64,000 nucleotides of DNA from Haloarcula halobia (GCF_029338255.1 NZ_CP119787.1:1178001-1242000), one strand, 5' to 3'. Positions 48,535 through 57,552 are shown, numbered from the stretch's first letter. Made by a program: numbers and translations. Notes: generated by a model from the sequence alone, not told the origin.

Positions 48535-50406
48535 CTATATATTACTCGCTATCTGGTAGGTCGATTTCACGACGCGGTCCCCGACGGCGACGGCCAGCGT
48601 CACCTCGTCGCCGGCCGACAGGTCCAGCGACCCGGCGGTCACGCGTCCGTGGGGCCCGACGGTGTGTTCGGCCTGTTCGCGGGCGCCCTCGTGATCCCAC
48701 TCGACGGTCACCGTCTCGGTGGCCCCGCCGTCGTGGAGGAGGACGACGTCGCTCGGCCCGGGCGTCGGGTCGGCGAGGACGACCCGCGTCGGTTCGTAGG
48801 CGTCGGCCAGCGCGTCGAAGGCCGGTTTCGCCGCCCCGTCGGCGGCCAGGACGCCCATCCCGGCGTCGGCCACGTCACGCAGCGTCTCGAGGACGACGAC
48901 GCCGGTCCCGCGCTCGCGGAACCCCTCGGCGACCGTCCGGACGAGGCGGGCCTGGTAGGCTTGTGAGGCCTCGCGGCCGTCGTCGACGTACCGCTCGTGG
49001 GCGCGGCGGTCGAACCCCGCCTCGTCGGCCGGGTCGTCGGTCCCCAGCGACCCCGCGCCGAACCCGCCGACCATCCCGGTCCCGCCGTACCGGTCACAGA
49101 GCCACTCGAGGTCCGTCGCCCGCCCGTACTCCCACCCGGGAAACAGCGTGAGGGCGTCGGAATCGATACCGGGCGGGCCGACCACGGGCACGGTCGGGAC
49201 GGTCTCGACGGCGTCTGCGACGCGCTCGGCCGCCGTCGCGTCGTAGGCCGCCCGCCAGGCCCGGAAGCGAAAGCGCAGGCGGTCGAGCGGTCCCGACCCG
49301 AGGCCCGACGCGTAGGCCCCGACGGGCGCGTCGTGGACGCCAACGGCGGCGAGACTCGGGCGGTGATCGTAGGTGTCGACGAGCGACGCCGCGAGGTCGG
49401 CCCCGCGCTCGGCGTCGAAGCCGCCGGCGCCGGTCAGCGGGAGGTCCTGCCACAGCAGGACGCCGTGACGGTCACACGCGGCCGCCACGGCCGGCGGCGC
49501 TCCCTGGGCACGGACCCGGACGAGGTTGGCGTTCGCCGCGGCGGCCCGTTCGACGTCGTCGGCCGTCGGGTCCAGCAGCGTCACTCCACGGGCCGGGACG
49601 CGCTCGCCGTTGACCCGGAAGCCAGCGTCTCCCGTCTCGACGGTCCGCAGTCCCGTGGTCACCGCGTGGGCGTCGTCGCCGACCTTCGCACGGACCACGT
49701 AGCGGGCCTGCTCGCCCCTGTCGTGGGGCCACCACAGCGCCGGGTCGCGGACCTCGATGGTGTGTGAGACGGTCGCCGTCCCGCTCCCGGCGGTGACCTG
49801 CGAGCGCGACATCGTCCCGCCGCCCCGACTCGCCCCCTCCGGTCGCAGGGTGACCGTCAGTCGGTCGTCGATGGCGTCTGTCGTCAGCACGTCGGCGGTG
49901 ACGTCGACGGCCGCGCCGTCGTCGGTCAGGCGTGGCGCCACCCGGACGTCGTCGACGTACGGGTCCGGTCGGGCCTCGACGGCGGCGCGCCACCAGATGC
50001 CGGGCACACGCCGCTCGGCCGGGAGGGCGTCGGTGGCGTGCAACCCGCCGAAGCGGTCCTCGGGCGCGCGGCACTCGACGACGACGCGGTACTCGTCTGC
50101 GTCGGGCAACCTGACGCGGAGCGGCGCGAAGTAGGCGTCGTGGGTCGCGACGCGCTCCCCGTTGCACCACACGCGTGCGTGTGCGAACGTGCCGTGCAGG
50201 ACGAGACGGGCGTGCTCCTCGCCGGGTCCTCGCGGGTCAGCGAACTTCGTCTCGTAGGCGACGGCGTCGGCGCCAGCGAACTGCGGCGGTCGGCCCGGGA
50301 TCGTCACCGGGTCCCACGCGTCCGGCGTCGGCGGGGTGCCGTCCGGTGTGACCGCCGCGGCGCGCCACGATAGCGACATACCCGGTGAGGTGTCCGCCGG
50401 AGACAT
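48535..50406 (-). CDS. GH2-fold protein lacking the catalytic glutamates
   Basis: The 623-residue protein has the GH2 layout: a jelly-roll domain (about 15-165; HARLVLHGTFAHARVWCNGE), an immunoglobulin-like domain, and a barrel opening with GFRVNGERVPARGVTLLDPT and HGVLLWQDLPL. In true GH2 enzymes a GNE triplet supplies the acid/base. Here the equivalent RPSLAAVGVHDAPV has HD, and the nucleophile region reads MVGGFGAGSLG without Glu. It is probably a non-catalytic or altered-function member, or a sugar-binding protein. The N-terminus has no signal peptide. The ATG at 50406 is one of two plausible starts; the other is at 50379. Confidence 0.72.
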   Translation of the reverse strand: MSPADTSPGMSLSWRAAAVTPDGTPPTPDAWDPVTIPGRPPQFAGADAVAYETKFADPRGPGEEHARLVLHGTFAHARVWCNGERVATHDAYFAPLRVRLPDADEYRVVVECRAPEDRFGGLHATDALPAERRVPGIWWRAAVEARPDPYVDDVRVAPRLTDDGAAVDVTADVLTTDAIDDRLTVTLRPEGASRGGGTMSRSQVTAGSGTATVSHTIEVRDPALWWPHDRGEQARYVVRAKVGDDAHAVTTGLRTVETGDAGFRVNGERVPARGVTLLDPTADDVERAAAANANLVRVRAQGAPPAVAAACDRHGVLLWQDLPLTGAGGFDAERGADLAASLVDTYDHRPSLAAVGVHDAPVGAYASGLGSGPLDRLRFRFRAWRAAYDATAAERVADAVETVPTVPVVGPPGIDSDALTLFPGWEYGRATDLEWLCDRYGGTGMVGGFGAGSLGTDDPADEAGFDRRAHERYVDDGREASQAYQARLVRTVAEGFRERGTGVVVLETLRDVADAGMGVLAADGAAKPAFDALADAYEPTRVVLADPTPGPSDVVLLHDGGATETVTVEWDHEGAREQAEHTVGPHGRVTAGSLDLSAGDEVTLAVAVGDRVVKSTYQIASNI

Positions 50407-50492
50407 ATCAGTTACTCCGCTGTCGATTTCCACTTTCACTTTCACTCCGGGGATGGCTCGCATTCAGGTGGGAGGGGGCACTTATCGGACGT

Positions 50493-50663
50493 ATGTTCGA
50501 GGAGTTACTCGACGACGCGCCCCACTGTGACGGCCACGACTGCGACCGGCCGCTCGCGGACCCGGCGCTGGTGTTCGAGACGGACGCCGGCCGCCGGGCG
50601 GCCTACGAGTGTGCGTGCGGTGCGGTGACGGTCACCGTCTGCCGGCCCGAGTCGTCTCGCTGA
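50493..50663 (+). CDS. 56-residue four-cysteine protein
   Basis: The protein begins MFEELLDDAPHCDGHDCDRP and has a pair of cysteines at CDGHDC and another in YECACGAVTVTVC. A zinc ribbon-like fold is likely. It ends 25 nt before the DUF371 gene, same strand. Codon bias is haloarchaeal. The function is unknown. Confidence 0.68.
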   Translation: MFEELLDDAPHCDGHDCDRPLADPALVFETDAGRRAAYECACGAVTVTVCRPESSR

Positions 50664-50688
50664 AGTACCCTGCCCGTCGAGGGGGCGT

Positions 50689-51114
50689 ATGCACATCGAG
50701 GAGACCGTCCACGCGGCGGGCCACGAACACGTCACCGCCGAGCACGCCAGTACCCTGGAACTGACGAGCGACGACTTCCTGACGCCCGCCGGGGACTGCA
50801 TCCTCGGCATCGAGGCCCACCAGGTCCCGAGCGAGTTCGACGCCGACTTCGTCGCGGCCTGCCGGGACGCCGACGCGACAATCACCGCCACCCTCCAGGC
50901 GGCCGGCCACACCGCGACGGTCACCGGGTCCGGCCACCCGGACCTGACCTTCGAGAGCGACCGCAGCCACGTTCTGCGGACGAGCGACTACGTCGACGAG
51001 CGGACGGTGATGGTCGGGGCCGACGCCGCCGCCGCCGACATCGACCGCGACCTCGTAGCCGCGGTGGCCGACGGCGCTGACCTGACGATGACTCTGCGCG
51101 TCGCCGGCGACTGA
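50689..51114 (+). CDS. DUF371 family protein
   Basis: The 141-residue protein begins MHIEETVHAAGHEHVTAEHA and has LTPAGDCILGIEAHQVPSEF and LTFESDRSHVLRTSDYVDER, matching the archaeal DUF371 family in length and order. The fold is beta-rich. The HAAGHEH and TAEHA histidines may bind a metal. The function is unknown. It is followed after a 51-nt gap by the endonuclease III gene on the same strand. Confidence 0.85.
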   Translation: MHIEETVHAAGHEHVTAEHASTLELTSDDFLTPAGDCILGIEAHQVPSEFDADFVAACRDADATITATLQAAGHTATVTGSGHPDLTFESDRSHVLRTSDYVDERTVMVGADAAAADIDRDLVAAVADGADLTMTLRVAGD

Positions 51115-51165
51115 GCGGTCGGTCGTCTCGACGCCTCTTTGGGGTTCGCGGCCCACCGTCGGGAC

Positions 51166-51966
51166 ATGGACGACCCCGAACCCGACCGGAACATCAGCGG
51201 CGGCGAGACGGGTGGCGGCACGGCGCGAGCGTTCGACCACGGGACCGACGCCACCCGCGCCGAGGCCGTCGTCGACCGACTGGGCGACCTCTACTGGCAG
51301 AAGACCTACGGCGGCCAGCCCGCCTTCGAGTGTCTGGTCCGGACGATCCTCAGTCAGAACACCTCCGACGCCGCCAGCCAGCCGGCCAACGACGCGCTGC
51401 TGGAGGCCTACGGCGACGAGGACCTGGCGGCGTCGCTCGCCGGGGCAGACCAGCAGCGGGTGGCCGAGACCATCGAGTCGGCGGGCCTGTACAACCAGAA
51501 GTCGGCGCGCATCGTCGCGCTGGCCGAGCTGGTGGTCGACGAGTACGGCGGCGCCGACGGCTTCGACGAGTACGTCAAGACGAGTGACTCCGGTGCGGTT
51601 CGGGACTGCCTGCTCGAGTTGAACGGCGTCGGCCCGAAGACCGCCGACTGCGTCCTGCTGTTCGCGGGCGGTCGCCCGGGCGTCTTCCCCGTCGACACGC
51701 ACGTCCACCGCATCGCCCGGCGGATGGGGCTCGCCCCGGCTGACGCGGACCACGAGACCGTTCGCGAGCACCTGGAGCGGGCCATCCCCGGCGAGAAGTG
51801 CGGCTTCGGACACACGGCGATGATCCAGTTCGGGCGCGAGTACTGTACCGCGCGGAAGCCGGCGTGTCTGGACGACCCCGACGCGTGTCCGCTGGCGGGG
51901 CTCTGTGACCAGGTGGGTGTCTATCCGACCGCCGGCGAGGTCGTCGACCCGAGCGAGACAGACTAG
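51166..51966 (+). CDS. nth: Endonuclease III-like DNA glycosylase
   Basis: The 266-residue protein has the helix-hairpin-helix LELNGVGPKTADCVLLF (about 147-163) with the catalytic Lys, and VFPVDTHVHRIARR with the catalytic Asp. It ends with a [4Fe-4S] cluster of spacing C-X6-C-X6-C-X5-C (YCTARKPACLDDPDACPLAGLC region), where classic endonuclease III has X2 in the middle. The LVRTILSQNTSD helix is present. It removes oxidised pyrimidines in base excision repair. The ATG at 51166 (MDDPEPDRNI) is taken; upstream residues are not conserved. Confidence 0.92.
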   Translation: MDDPEPDRNISGGETGGGTARAFDHGTDATRAEAVVDRLGDLYWQKTYGGQPAFECLVRTILSQNTSDAASQPANDALLEAYGDEDLAASLAGADQQRVAETIESAGLYNQKSARIVALAELVVDEYGGADGFDEYVKTSDSGAVRDCLLELNGVGPKTADCVLLFAGGRPGVFPVDTHVHRIARRMGLAPADADHETVREHLERAIPGEKCGFGHTAMIQFGREYCTARKPACLDDPDACPLAGLCDQVGVYPTAGEVVDPSETD

Positions 51967-51975
51967 ATTCCGTTC

Positions 51976-52320
51976 TCAGGCGCGCCCGGTGATGGAGATG
52001 GTGCCGTGGTCGATGCGGACGTCGAATCCCTCGTACCGGAAGGAGACGGAGGCGTTCGCCAGGCCGGCGCGGTGGTCGCCAAAGAGCATATCCAGGGCGT
52101 CGGGGTCGATGACGTCGTAGACCACCGGCAGGTCGCACGGGTCCACACCCTTCCGGTCGGCGACGAGCGCGGTGACCGCCATGCTCGGGACGCCGTCGGC
52201 CGGGTCGAACTCCGCGGTGGTCGTGCCCGTGGCTTCGTCCGTCGTGAGCGTCGCGAAGGAGAACATCCCACCCTCCGCTATCGCCTCCAGACCAGTCTCC
52301 CTGTCAGATAACTCGTCCAT
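51976..52320 (-). CDS. HalOD1 output-domain protein
   Basis: The 114-residue protein has the HalOD1 core with PSMAVTALVADRKGVDPCDL, VVYDVIDPDALDMLFG and RYEGFDVRIDHGTISI. HalOD1 is a haloarchaea-specific domain of signalling proteins thought to act as an output module. It stands alone with no sensor domain. It converges with nth (10-nt gap). The adjacent frameshifted regulator also points to signalling. Confidence 0.85.
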   Translation of the reverse strand: MDELSDRETGLEAIAEGGMFSFATLTTDEATGTTTAEFDPADGVPSMAVTALVADRKGVDPCDLPVVYDVIDPDALDMLFGDHRAGLANASVSFRYEGFDVRIDHGTISITGRA

Positions 52321-52396
52321 GCTCGTACGGAATCTGTCTACGAGAATGCCAGATACGGTTGACTATGTAATCCGTTTATTACGACAGCGTGGCGAG

Positions 52397-53031
52397 TCAT
52401 CCGGTTTCGGACAGCATCTTGCGGATGAGCGCCCGGTGGCCGCGCCGCAGGCGGTTCGCGACGGCCTGTCGGGAGATGTCGAGTCGGGCTGCGATGTCCT
52501 CCAGCGTCGCCGCCCTTGGTTCGTCGAAGTACCCCATCTCGTATGCCAGCAGGAGTGCCTCGCGTTGCGGCGCCGTCAGCTCGGACGTCGCCGGGTCGGT
52601 GCCCGAGGAGAGCTCGTGCAGTTCCGTCAGCGTGAGTCTCTGCACGCCCCGTCGAACTTGGCGATGGCCCCGGATTCGATGCCGCGGACCTGAATCGTCC
52701 ATCCCTGGACGGTCCCGTTGGTCGCCAGCAGATTGACGCCGGTCTCGACTATTGCACTCAGAACCCCGTCGTAGGAGGTGACGTACTCGCACCGGAAGAG
52801 CGTCCGTTCGCTGACCTGGTCGATGACGCCCACGTTCGACAGGGCGGGCGACTTTGAGAGTATCTCGAGGGTCTCGTCTCCGTGGGGACTCCTGATCCAG
52901 ACGTAGGGGAGGACGGCGTCCCCGGTCGGAATCAGCCGCTCGATCTCGATGGTCGCGTCAGGAAACGACTCGAAGACGCTGTCGAACGGGAACGCACCTT
53001 GCTCGATGGTGAACTCCGCGAGCGTCGCCAT
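52397..53031 (-). pseudogene. Frameshifted bat-like HTH_10 regulator
   Basis: The N-terminal part (53031-52627) is MATLAEFTIEQGAFPFDSVF through VQGWTIQVRGIESGAIAKFD and ends early at SR. The C-terminal part, in the next frame (about 52650-52397), begins about LTLTELHELSSGTDPATSEL and contains the bat-type HTH (LTAPQREALLLAYEMGYFDE; LEDIAARLDISRQAVANRLR). Together they make one 210-residue bacterio-opsin-activator-like protein. A one-base shift near 52630-52650 separates them. Loss of function, a sequencing error, or programmed frameshifting cannot be told apart from one sequence. Confidence 0.75.
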
Positions 53032-53092
53032 TGCAGGTACTATCTCCCTCTGTTGATGTAAGAACGGTGGTAGTATTCACACTAGGGGTGAA

Positions 53093-53728
53093 TTACCGGC
53101 GGTGGCCCCAGCGCTGGCCGTCGTCGGCGTACCGGGCGCTGACGATGCGGTTGAACTGGTCGTCGGACAGCGAGACGTCGACGGCGCCGACGTTCTCCGC
53201 GAGCTGGTCCGTGGTCCGCGCGCCGACGATGGGCACGCAGGTGACCTCCGGCTGTTCGACGAGCCAGCGCAGCGCCACCTGAGCCGCCGTCGCGTCGAGC
53301 TCCTCGGCGACGGTCTCGATCGCCTCGAGGACGTGCCACCCGCGCTCAGAGAGGTAGTACTCATCGAAGGAGTCGTAGATGTCCCCCCGGGAGCCCGCCG
53401 GCCCCTCGAACGCCGTCGGGTCGTCGGGGTCGGCCCGCTCGTACTTCCCGGTGAGGAAGCCGCCGGCCAGCGGCGAGTACGGACAGACCGCCAGGTCCTG
53501 GTCGGCACAGACGTCGAGGTAGTCCTTCACGTCGTCGCGGTAGCCGGCGTGAAAGAGCGGCTGGGTGACCCCGAAGCGCTCGAGGCCCTCGACGTCGCTC
53601 GTCCACAGCGCCTTGGTCAGTTGCCAGGCGGCCATCGTCGACGCACCCAGGTAGTGGATTTCGAGGTAGTACGACAGCGAGCGGTCCCAGTCGCGCCGGG
53701 GTTCGAGGTGCCAGACGTGGTCGGCCAT
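53093..53728 (-). pseudogene. N-terminally truncated aldo/keto reductase
   Basis: The visible protein is the C-terminal two thirds of an AKR: HYLGASTMAAWQLTKALWTS, VCADQDLAVCPYSPLAGGFL, VTCVPIVGARTTDQLAENVG. The catalytic Asp-Tyr-Lys-His half of the barrel is absent. It begins with an unrelated stretch (MADHVWHLEPRRDWDRSLSY) and the homology breaks at HYLGAS. No remaining N-terminal half is found in the 120 nt upstream. A deletion or recombination in the past is the simplest explanation; the remnant is unlikely to be active. Confidence 0.75.
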
Positions 53729-53850
53729 CGACAGCGTGAGTTCGCGGTCGGGGGAGTCAGCCTCGCGCCCCGACTCGAGGCAGTAGACCCCTCACAGCCA
53801 CACGTCAGCGCCTGCTCCGGCCGTCGGTGAAGTGAGACGGCGGTGTCAGG

Positions 53851-55764
53851 TCACCGGAAGCGGAACGTCTCTAGGTTCTCCGGGGCGAAGGTCCGCAGGT
53901 TGTGCTCGTGGTACAGCCCCGAGGAGAGGTCCTGCGTCGCGGACTCGTCGCCGTGGACACAGAGGACCTTCTCCGGGCGCGGACTCATCGTGTTGACGAA
54001 GTTCTCGAGGCCCTGCCGGTCGGCGTGGCCCGAGAAGCCGTCGAGGGTCTCGACGCGCAGCGACAGGTCGACCGTCTCCCGGCTGCCGTTGCGCGCCGGG
54101 GCCGCTCGCTGCCCGTTCTGGATGCGCCGGCCCGGCGTCCCCTTCGCCTGGTAGTCGAGGAAGGTGAGCGCCGAGTCGGGGTCGGGGCCGACGTGTTCGA
54201 GCCACGAGCGGACCGGGCCCCGGGTGAGCATCCCGGACGGGGCGAGGACGATGGCCGGGTCGCCCCCGGCGATTGCCTGCCGTTCCGCGTCGTCGCCGTC
54301 GAAGGCGTGGAACTGGTCGGAGAGGAAGGGGTTCGCCTCGGCGTCGAAGATGCGGTCCGCCAGGTCGTCGCGGAGGAACTCGGGGTAGGTCGTGTGGACG
54401 GCCGTCGCCTCCCAGACCATCCCGTCGAGGTAGACGGGCAGGTCGGGAATCTCCCCCTCGCGCATGGCCTCGGCGAGGACCAGCATGACCTCCTGGGCCC
54501 GGCCGACGGCCTCCGTCGGCACCAGGACCGTCCCGCCGCGGTCGGCGGTGTCGCGGACGACCTGTTTGAGCTTCCGCTCGGAGTCGTTCTGGTCGGTCTG
54601 GTAGTCGTTGCGGCCGCCGTAGGTCGACTCGAGGACCAGCGTCTCGACGCGGGGGAACTGGTTGACTGCCCCGTCGAGCAGGCGGGTGTCGCTGTAGTGG
54701 ACGTCCCCGGAGAAGGCGACGTTGTACAGGCCCTCGCCGACGTGGAAGTGGACGACGGAACTGCCCAGGACGTGGCCGGCGTTGTGCAGGGTGAGCTTGA
54801 CGTCCGGCGCGATGTCGGTGACGTCGCCGTACTCCAGCGTGATGGTGTGCTTGATGGCCTCGCGGACCATCTTGGAGTCGTAGGGCGGCGTCCGGCCGTC
54901 GGCGTTCGCGCTGTCGATGTAGTCGAGCGTCAGCAGACCCAGCAGGTCGCGGGTGGGTTCGGTACAGTAGATGGGGCCGTCGTAGCCCCGTTCGTACAGC
55001 AGCGGGACCAGCGCGGCGTGGTCGAGGTGGGCGTGTGTCAGGACGACGGCGTCGATGGTCGACGCCCCGGACCCGAGCGCCTCGGGCACGTCGAGATACG
55101 GCGTCTCGCCGTCGGCCCCGGGTTTCTCGCCGCAGTCGACCAGGATTCGCGTGTTGGGCGTCGAGATGACGAACGCGGCACGCCCCACCTCGCGACAGCA
55201 CCCGAGCGAGGTGATGCGGACCCACTCGTCGTCGGACATCGGTTCGCGGTGGATCTGTCGCCCGACGCGCTCGAGGATGGTCCGGCGCTCCTCGCGCTCC
55301 TCGCCGAGGAAGCTGCGGACGTTGTCGACCGTCGAGGACTCGATGGGGGCGCTGCGGACGACCTCGGGTGTCCAGCCCACTGCCGCGGTGATCTCGCGGC
55401 GCGTCTCGCCGCCGCGGCCGATGACGGCGCCCGGATTCCGGGCCTCGATGCGGACCTCGCCGGTCTCGCGATCGAACTCGATGTCGGTCACGCCGGCGTC
55501 GTCGGGGACGACGTCCCGGATGACGCTCTCCGCGTCCTCGGGACGCGTGAGGGCGCTCGGGTCCGGACGGACCGTGATCCGCTTGCGGAGCTTGGAGGCG
55601 AGCTGCCGGACGAGTTCGGTGTCGGCCGCGAACTCCGCCGGGTCTCGCGTGTAGATGACCAGCTCCGGTCCCTCGTAGGTCACATCCGAGACGGAGATCC
55701 GTCGCGGGACGACGTCGTCTATCGTTGCCTTCACGCCTTCGAGCTGCTTGTCTACCGTACTCAT
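53851..55764 (-). CDS. fttA: Transcription termination factor FttA (aCPSF1), KH/beta-CASP RNase
   Basis: The 637-residue protein has N-terminal KH domains (about 1-145, including NPGAVIGRGGETRREITAAV). The metallo-beta-lactamase core follows with LTHAHLDHAALVPLL, NAGHVLGSSVVHFHVG and FSGDVHYSDTRLL, and the beta-CASP motifs LVLESTYGGRN, TVLVPTEAVGRAQE, GFSGHADRQGLENFV and CVHGDES. It cleaves nascent RNA 3' ends and drives transcription termination. All metal-binding histidines are present. It starts MSTVDKQLEGVKATIDDVVP. A minus-strand AT-rich element (GATATACAAAC, 55863-55873) about 100 nt upstream is the likely promoter. Confidence 0.96.
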   Translation of the reverse strand: MSTVDKQLEGVKATIDDVVPRRISVSDVTYEGPELVIYTRDPAEFAADTELVRQLASKLRKRITVRPDPSALTRPEDAESVIRDVVPDDAGVTDIEFDRETGEVRIEARNPGAVIGRGGETRREITAAVGWTPEVVRSAPIESSTVDNVRSFLGEEREERRTILERVGRQIHREPMSDDEWVRITSLGCCREVGRAAFVISTPNTRILVDCGEKPGADGETPYLDVPEALGSGASTIDAVVLTHAHLDHAALVPLLYERGYDGPIYCTEPTRDLLGLLTLDYIDSANADGRTPPYDSKMVREAIKHTITLEYGDVTDIAPDVKLTLHNAGHVLGSSVVHFHVGEGLYNVAFSGDVHYSDTRLLDGAVNQFPRVETLVLESTYGGRNDYQTDQNDSERKLKQVVRDTADRGGTVLVPTEAVGRAQEVMLVLAEAMREGEIPDLPVYLDGMVWEATAVHTTYPEFLRDDLADRIFDAEANPFLSDQFHAFDGDDAERQAIAGGDPAIVLAPSGMLTRGPVRSWLEHVGPDPDSALTFLDYQAKGTPGRRIQNGQRAAPARNGSRETVDLSLRVETLDGFSGHADRQGLENFVNTMSPRPEKVLCVHGDESATQDLSSGLYHEHNLRTFAPENLETFRFR

Positions 55765-56028
55765 GAGTCAGAAGGGGTCGGTGTCACCGACAGGCGGGCC
55801 CCGCCCTCGCTGGCGGTCGGCCCGGCACCTGCGGGATGAACGCTGTCTACGGGTGTCATACAGTTTGTATATCTCTCCGGAACGGAACTCCGCCCGGAAA
55901 ATCGGCCTCTACCCGAGGTATTCCCCTCACAATATAAAAGGCTTCGCACTACGTGGGCCTGTTGGGCCGGGGACAGGAATCCCGGTTCCGGCACAAGGCG
56001 TATGCTCCCGCCACGCGACGGCACCCCC

Positions 56029-56517
56029 ATGCGCGTCACCCCCACCGTCGTCCGCGAGGAGTACGCGTGGATTCGCGACCGGCGGTCGGTCGTGGTTCCG
56101 CTGATCAACGACACCCGCGAGCACCTGGGCGAGCAGTTCGACGTCGACGTCGCCACCGTCACGGACACGCAGTACGACGAGGCCGTCGCGGCGGTGTTCG
56201 CGGACGGGGACCGGGCGGTCAACGTGGCCGCCCTCTCCCGGTTGCTCCGGGACTTGGACGTCGAGGGGGACTACCCGGGTTTCGTCGTCGACGAGCTGCT
56301 GGGCCGGGAACTCGCCGCCGTCGTGGCCGGCGACCAGCCGCTCCGCCTCCTCGCGGAGGCGACGTTCCACGTCGCGGACGTCCGGACGCACGGCGCCAGC
56401 GAGGACCCCGCCGGCGCGGACGACCTGGACGCGGCGCTGGCCGCGGGCGTCCAGACGCGGCTCCCCGGCTGGCCCTGGCAGGAGACCCCGAGCCCATTCG
56501 CCCTAGAAGGAGAGTGA
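56029..56517 (+). CDS. Haloarchaeal hypothetical protein, 162 aa
   Basis: I do not recognise the family. The protein begins MRVTPTVVREEYAWIRDRRS and has VAALSRLLRDLDVEGDYPGF, AVVAGDQPLRLLAEATFHVA, and an end WPWQETPSPFALEGE. It is acidic with no membrane or metal motif. A TATA-like AATATAAAAG (55931-55940) lies about 95 nt upstream, so a leader of roughly 65 nt is predicted; an in-frame ATG at 56002 is also possible. Its last 15 nt overlap the convergent lipoprotein gene. Confidence 0.6.
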   Translation: MRVTPTVVREEYAWIRDRRSVVVPLINDTREHLGEQFDVDVATVTDTQYDEAVAAVFADGDRAVNVAALSRLLRDLDVEGDYPGFVVDELLGRELAAVVAGDQPLRLLAEATFHVADVRTHGASEDPAGADDLDAALAAGVQTRLPGWPWQETPSPFALEGE

Positions 56518-57552
56518 CGGCGTCCCGAGGAAGGCCGTCTCGTATCCCTCGTGTCTCGAGACCTGCGGCGGGGCCACCACGTCGACGGTCACCGAGGGTT
56601 CGGCCGCCGCCGTCGGCACCACAGCGCCGTAGTGGTAGCCGACGCCCGGGTGGAGCGCCGCCCGCAGGGCGTCCTCGAAGACCGTCTCGCCGTCGGCCTC
56701 GACGGCACCGTCGAGCGACATCATCGGGAGCGGCACCCGGTTGTACGGGGTGCGGACCGATACGGCGAGGTAGGACTCGCCGTCGCCGAGGAACGGCGCG
56801 TCACGCATCCAGAGGGCCACGTACTCCGCGTCGCTCCCACTGGCGGTCCCGAGCACCGTCCCGGGTAGCGACCCGGGGGCGGGGACCTGCGAGGTCGGTA
56901 TCATCTCCATCTCCATCAGGTCGAGGGCGGCCCGCTCGCCCTGCGTCTCGGGGAACTCCTCGTAGGCGAGCCCCTCGAGCGCGGCGTCGGCGAAGTCGAA
57001 CTCCACGGTGGCCTCGCCGGCCTCGCCGAAACGACCCTCGAAGGCGTCGAGGCGGCGTTCGGTCATCCCCTCGACGCGCACGGTGAGCTGGTAGACCCCC
57101 TCGCCGTCGAGGGCGTAGTTGTCGCCGTAGTGAAAGCCCATGTTCTGGGAGACCATCGGCCAGGGCTGCTTGTCGGCGACCGTCTCGCCGTCGCGTTCGA
57201 CCGAGATCGAGACGCCCGCGGAGACGGGCAGGACGGTCCCGCTCTCGGGGTCCCAGACGCTCGCCATCAGGTGGAGGCTGTCTTCCTCGCGGATGTCGAC
57301 GCGCTCGGCGTCCGTCCCGGTCACCGTCCAGAACCGGTGGGGAAACGAGTAGGTCAACCCGACCATGTAGTCGCCGGCCTCGCTCATCCCGACCATGTCC
57401 ATCCCTTCCCTGTGGGTGGGGCGGTAGGTGGCGTCGGGACGGGCTTCGACCAGCGGCGGCGCGCGCGCCGACTGCGAGCGCAGTGACCCACACCCCGCCA
57501 CCAGCGACGCCCCGGCGGCGCCGGCACCGGCGAGGAACTGTCGTCTGTTCAT
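56503..57552 (-). CDS. Tat-exported lipoprotein of the iron-transport type (DUF7350-like)
   Basis: The 349-residue protein begins MNRRQFLAGAGAAGASLVAG, a Tat signal with RRQFLAG, followed by a Cys lipobox (LVAGC). The mature domain has MVGLTYSFPHRFWTVTG, HLMASVWDPESGTVLPVSAG and a duplicated beta fold resembling the P19/Tp34 family of periplasmic iron-binding proteins. Met/His-rich positions (EGMDMVGMSEAGDYM, MGFHYGDNY) could bind metal. The adjacent DyP-related gene makes an EfeO/EfeB-like pair plausible. The role is inferred. Confidence 0.75.
   Translation of the reverse strand: MNRRQFLAGAGAAGASLVAGCGSLRSQSARAPPLVEARPDATYRPTHREGMDMVGMSEAGDYMVGLTYSFPHRFWTVTGTDAERVDIREEDSLHLMASVWDPESGTVLPVSAGVSISVERDGETVADKQPWPMVSQNMGFHYGDNYALDGEGVYQLTVRVEGMTERRLDAFEGRFGEAGEATVEFDFADAALEGLAYEEFPETQGERAALDLMEMEMIPTSQVPAPGSLPGTVLGTASGSDAEYVALWMRDAPFLGDGESYLAVSVRTPYNRVPLPMMSLDGAVEADGETVFEDALRAALHPGVGYHYGAVVPTAAAEPSVTVDVVAPPQVSRHEGYETAFLGTPSLSF

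Noticed and set aside
53902-55839. 645-codon open frame antisense to fttA
   Set aside because: It is a mirror of the GC-rich fttA gene on the other strand. The translation is repetitive Val/Asp/Arg with no motif, while fttA has all catalytic motifs.
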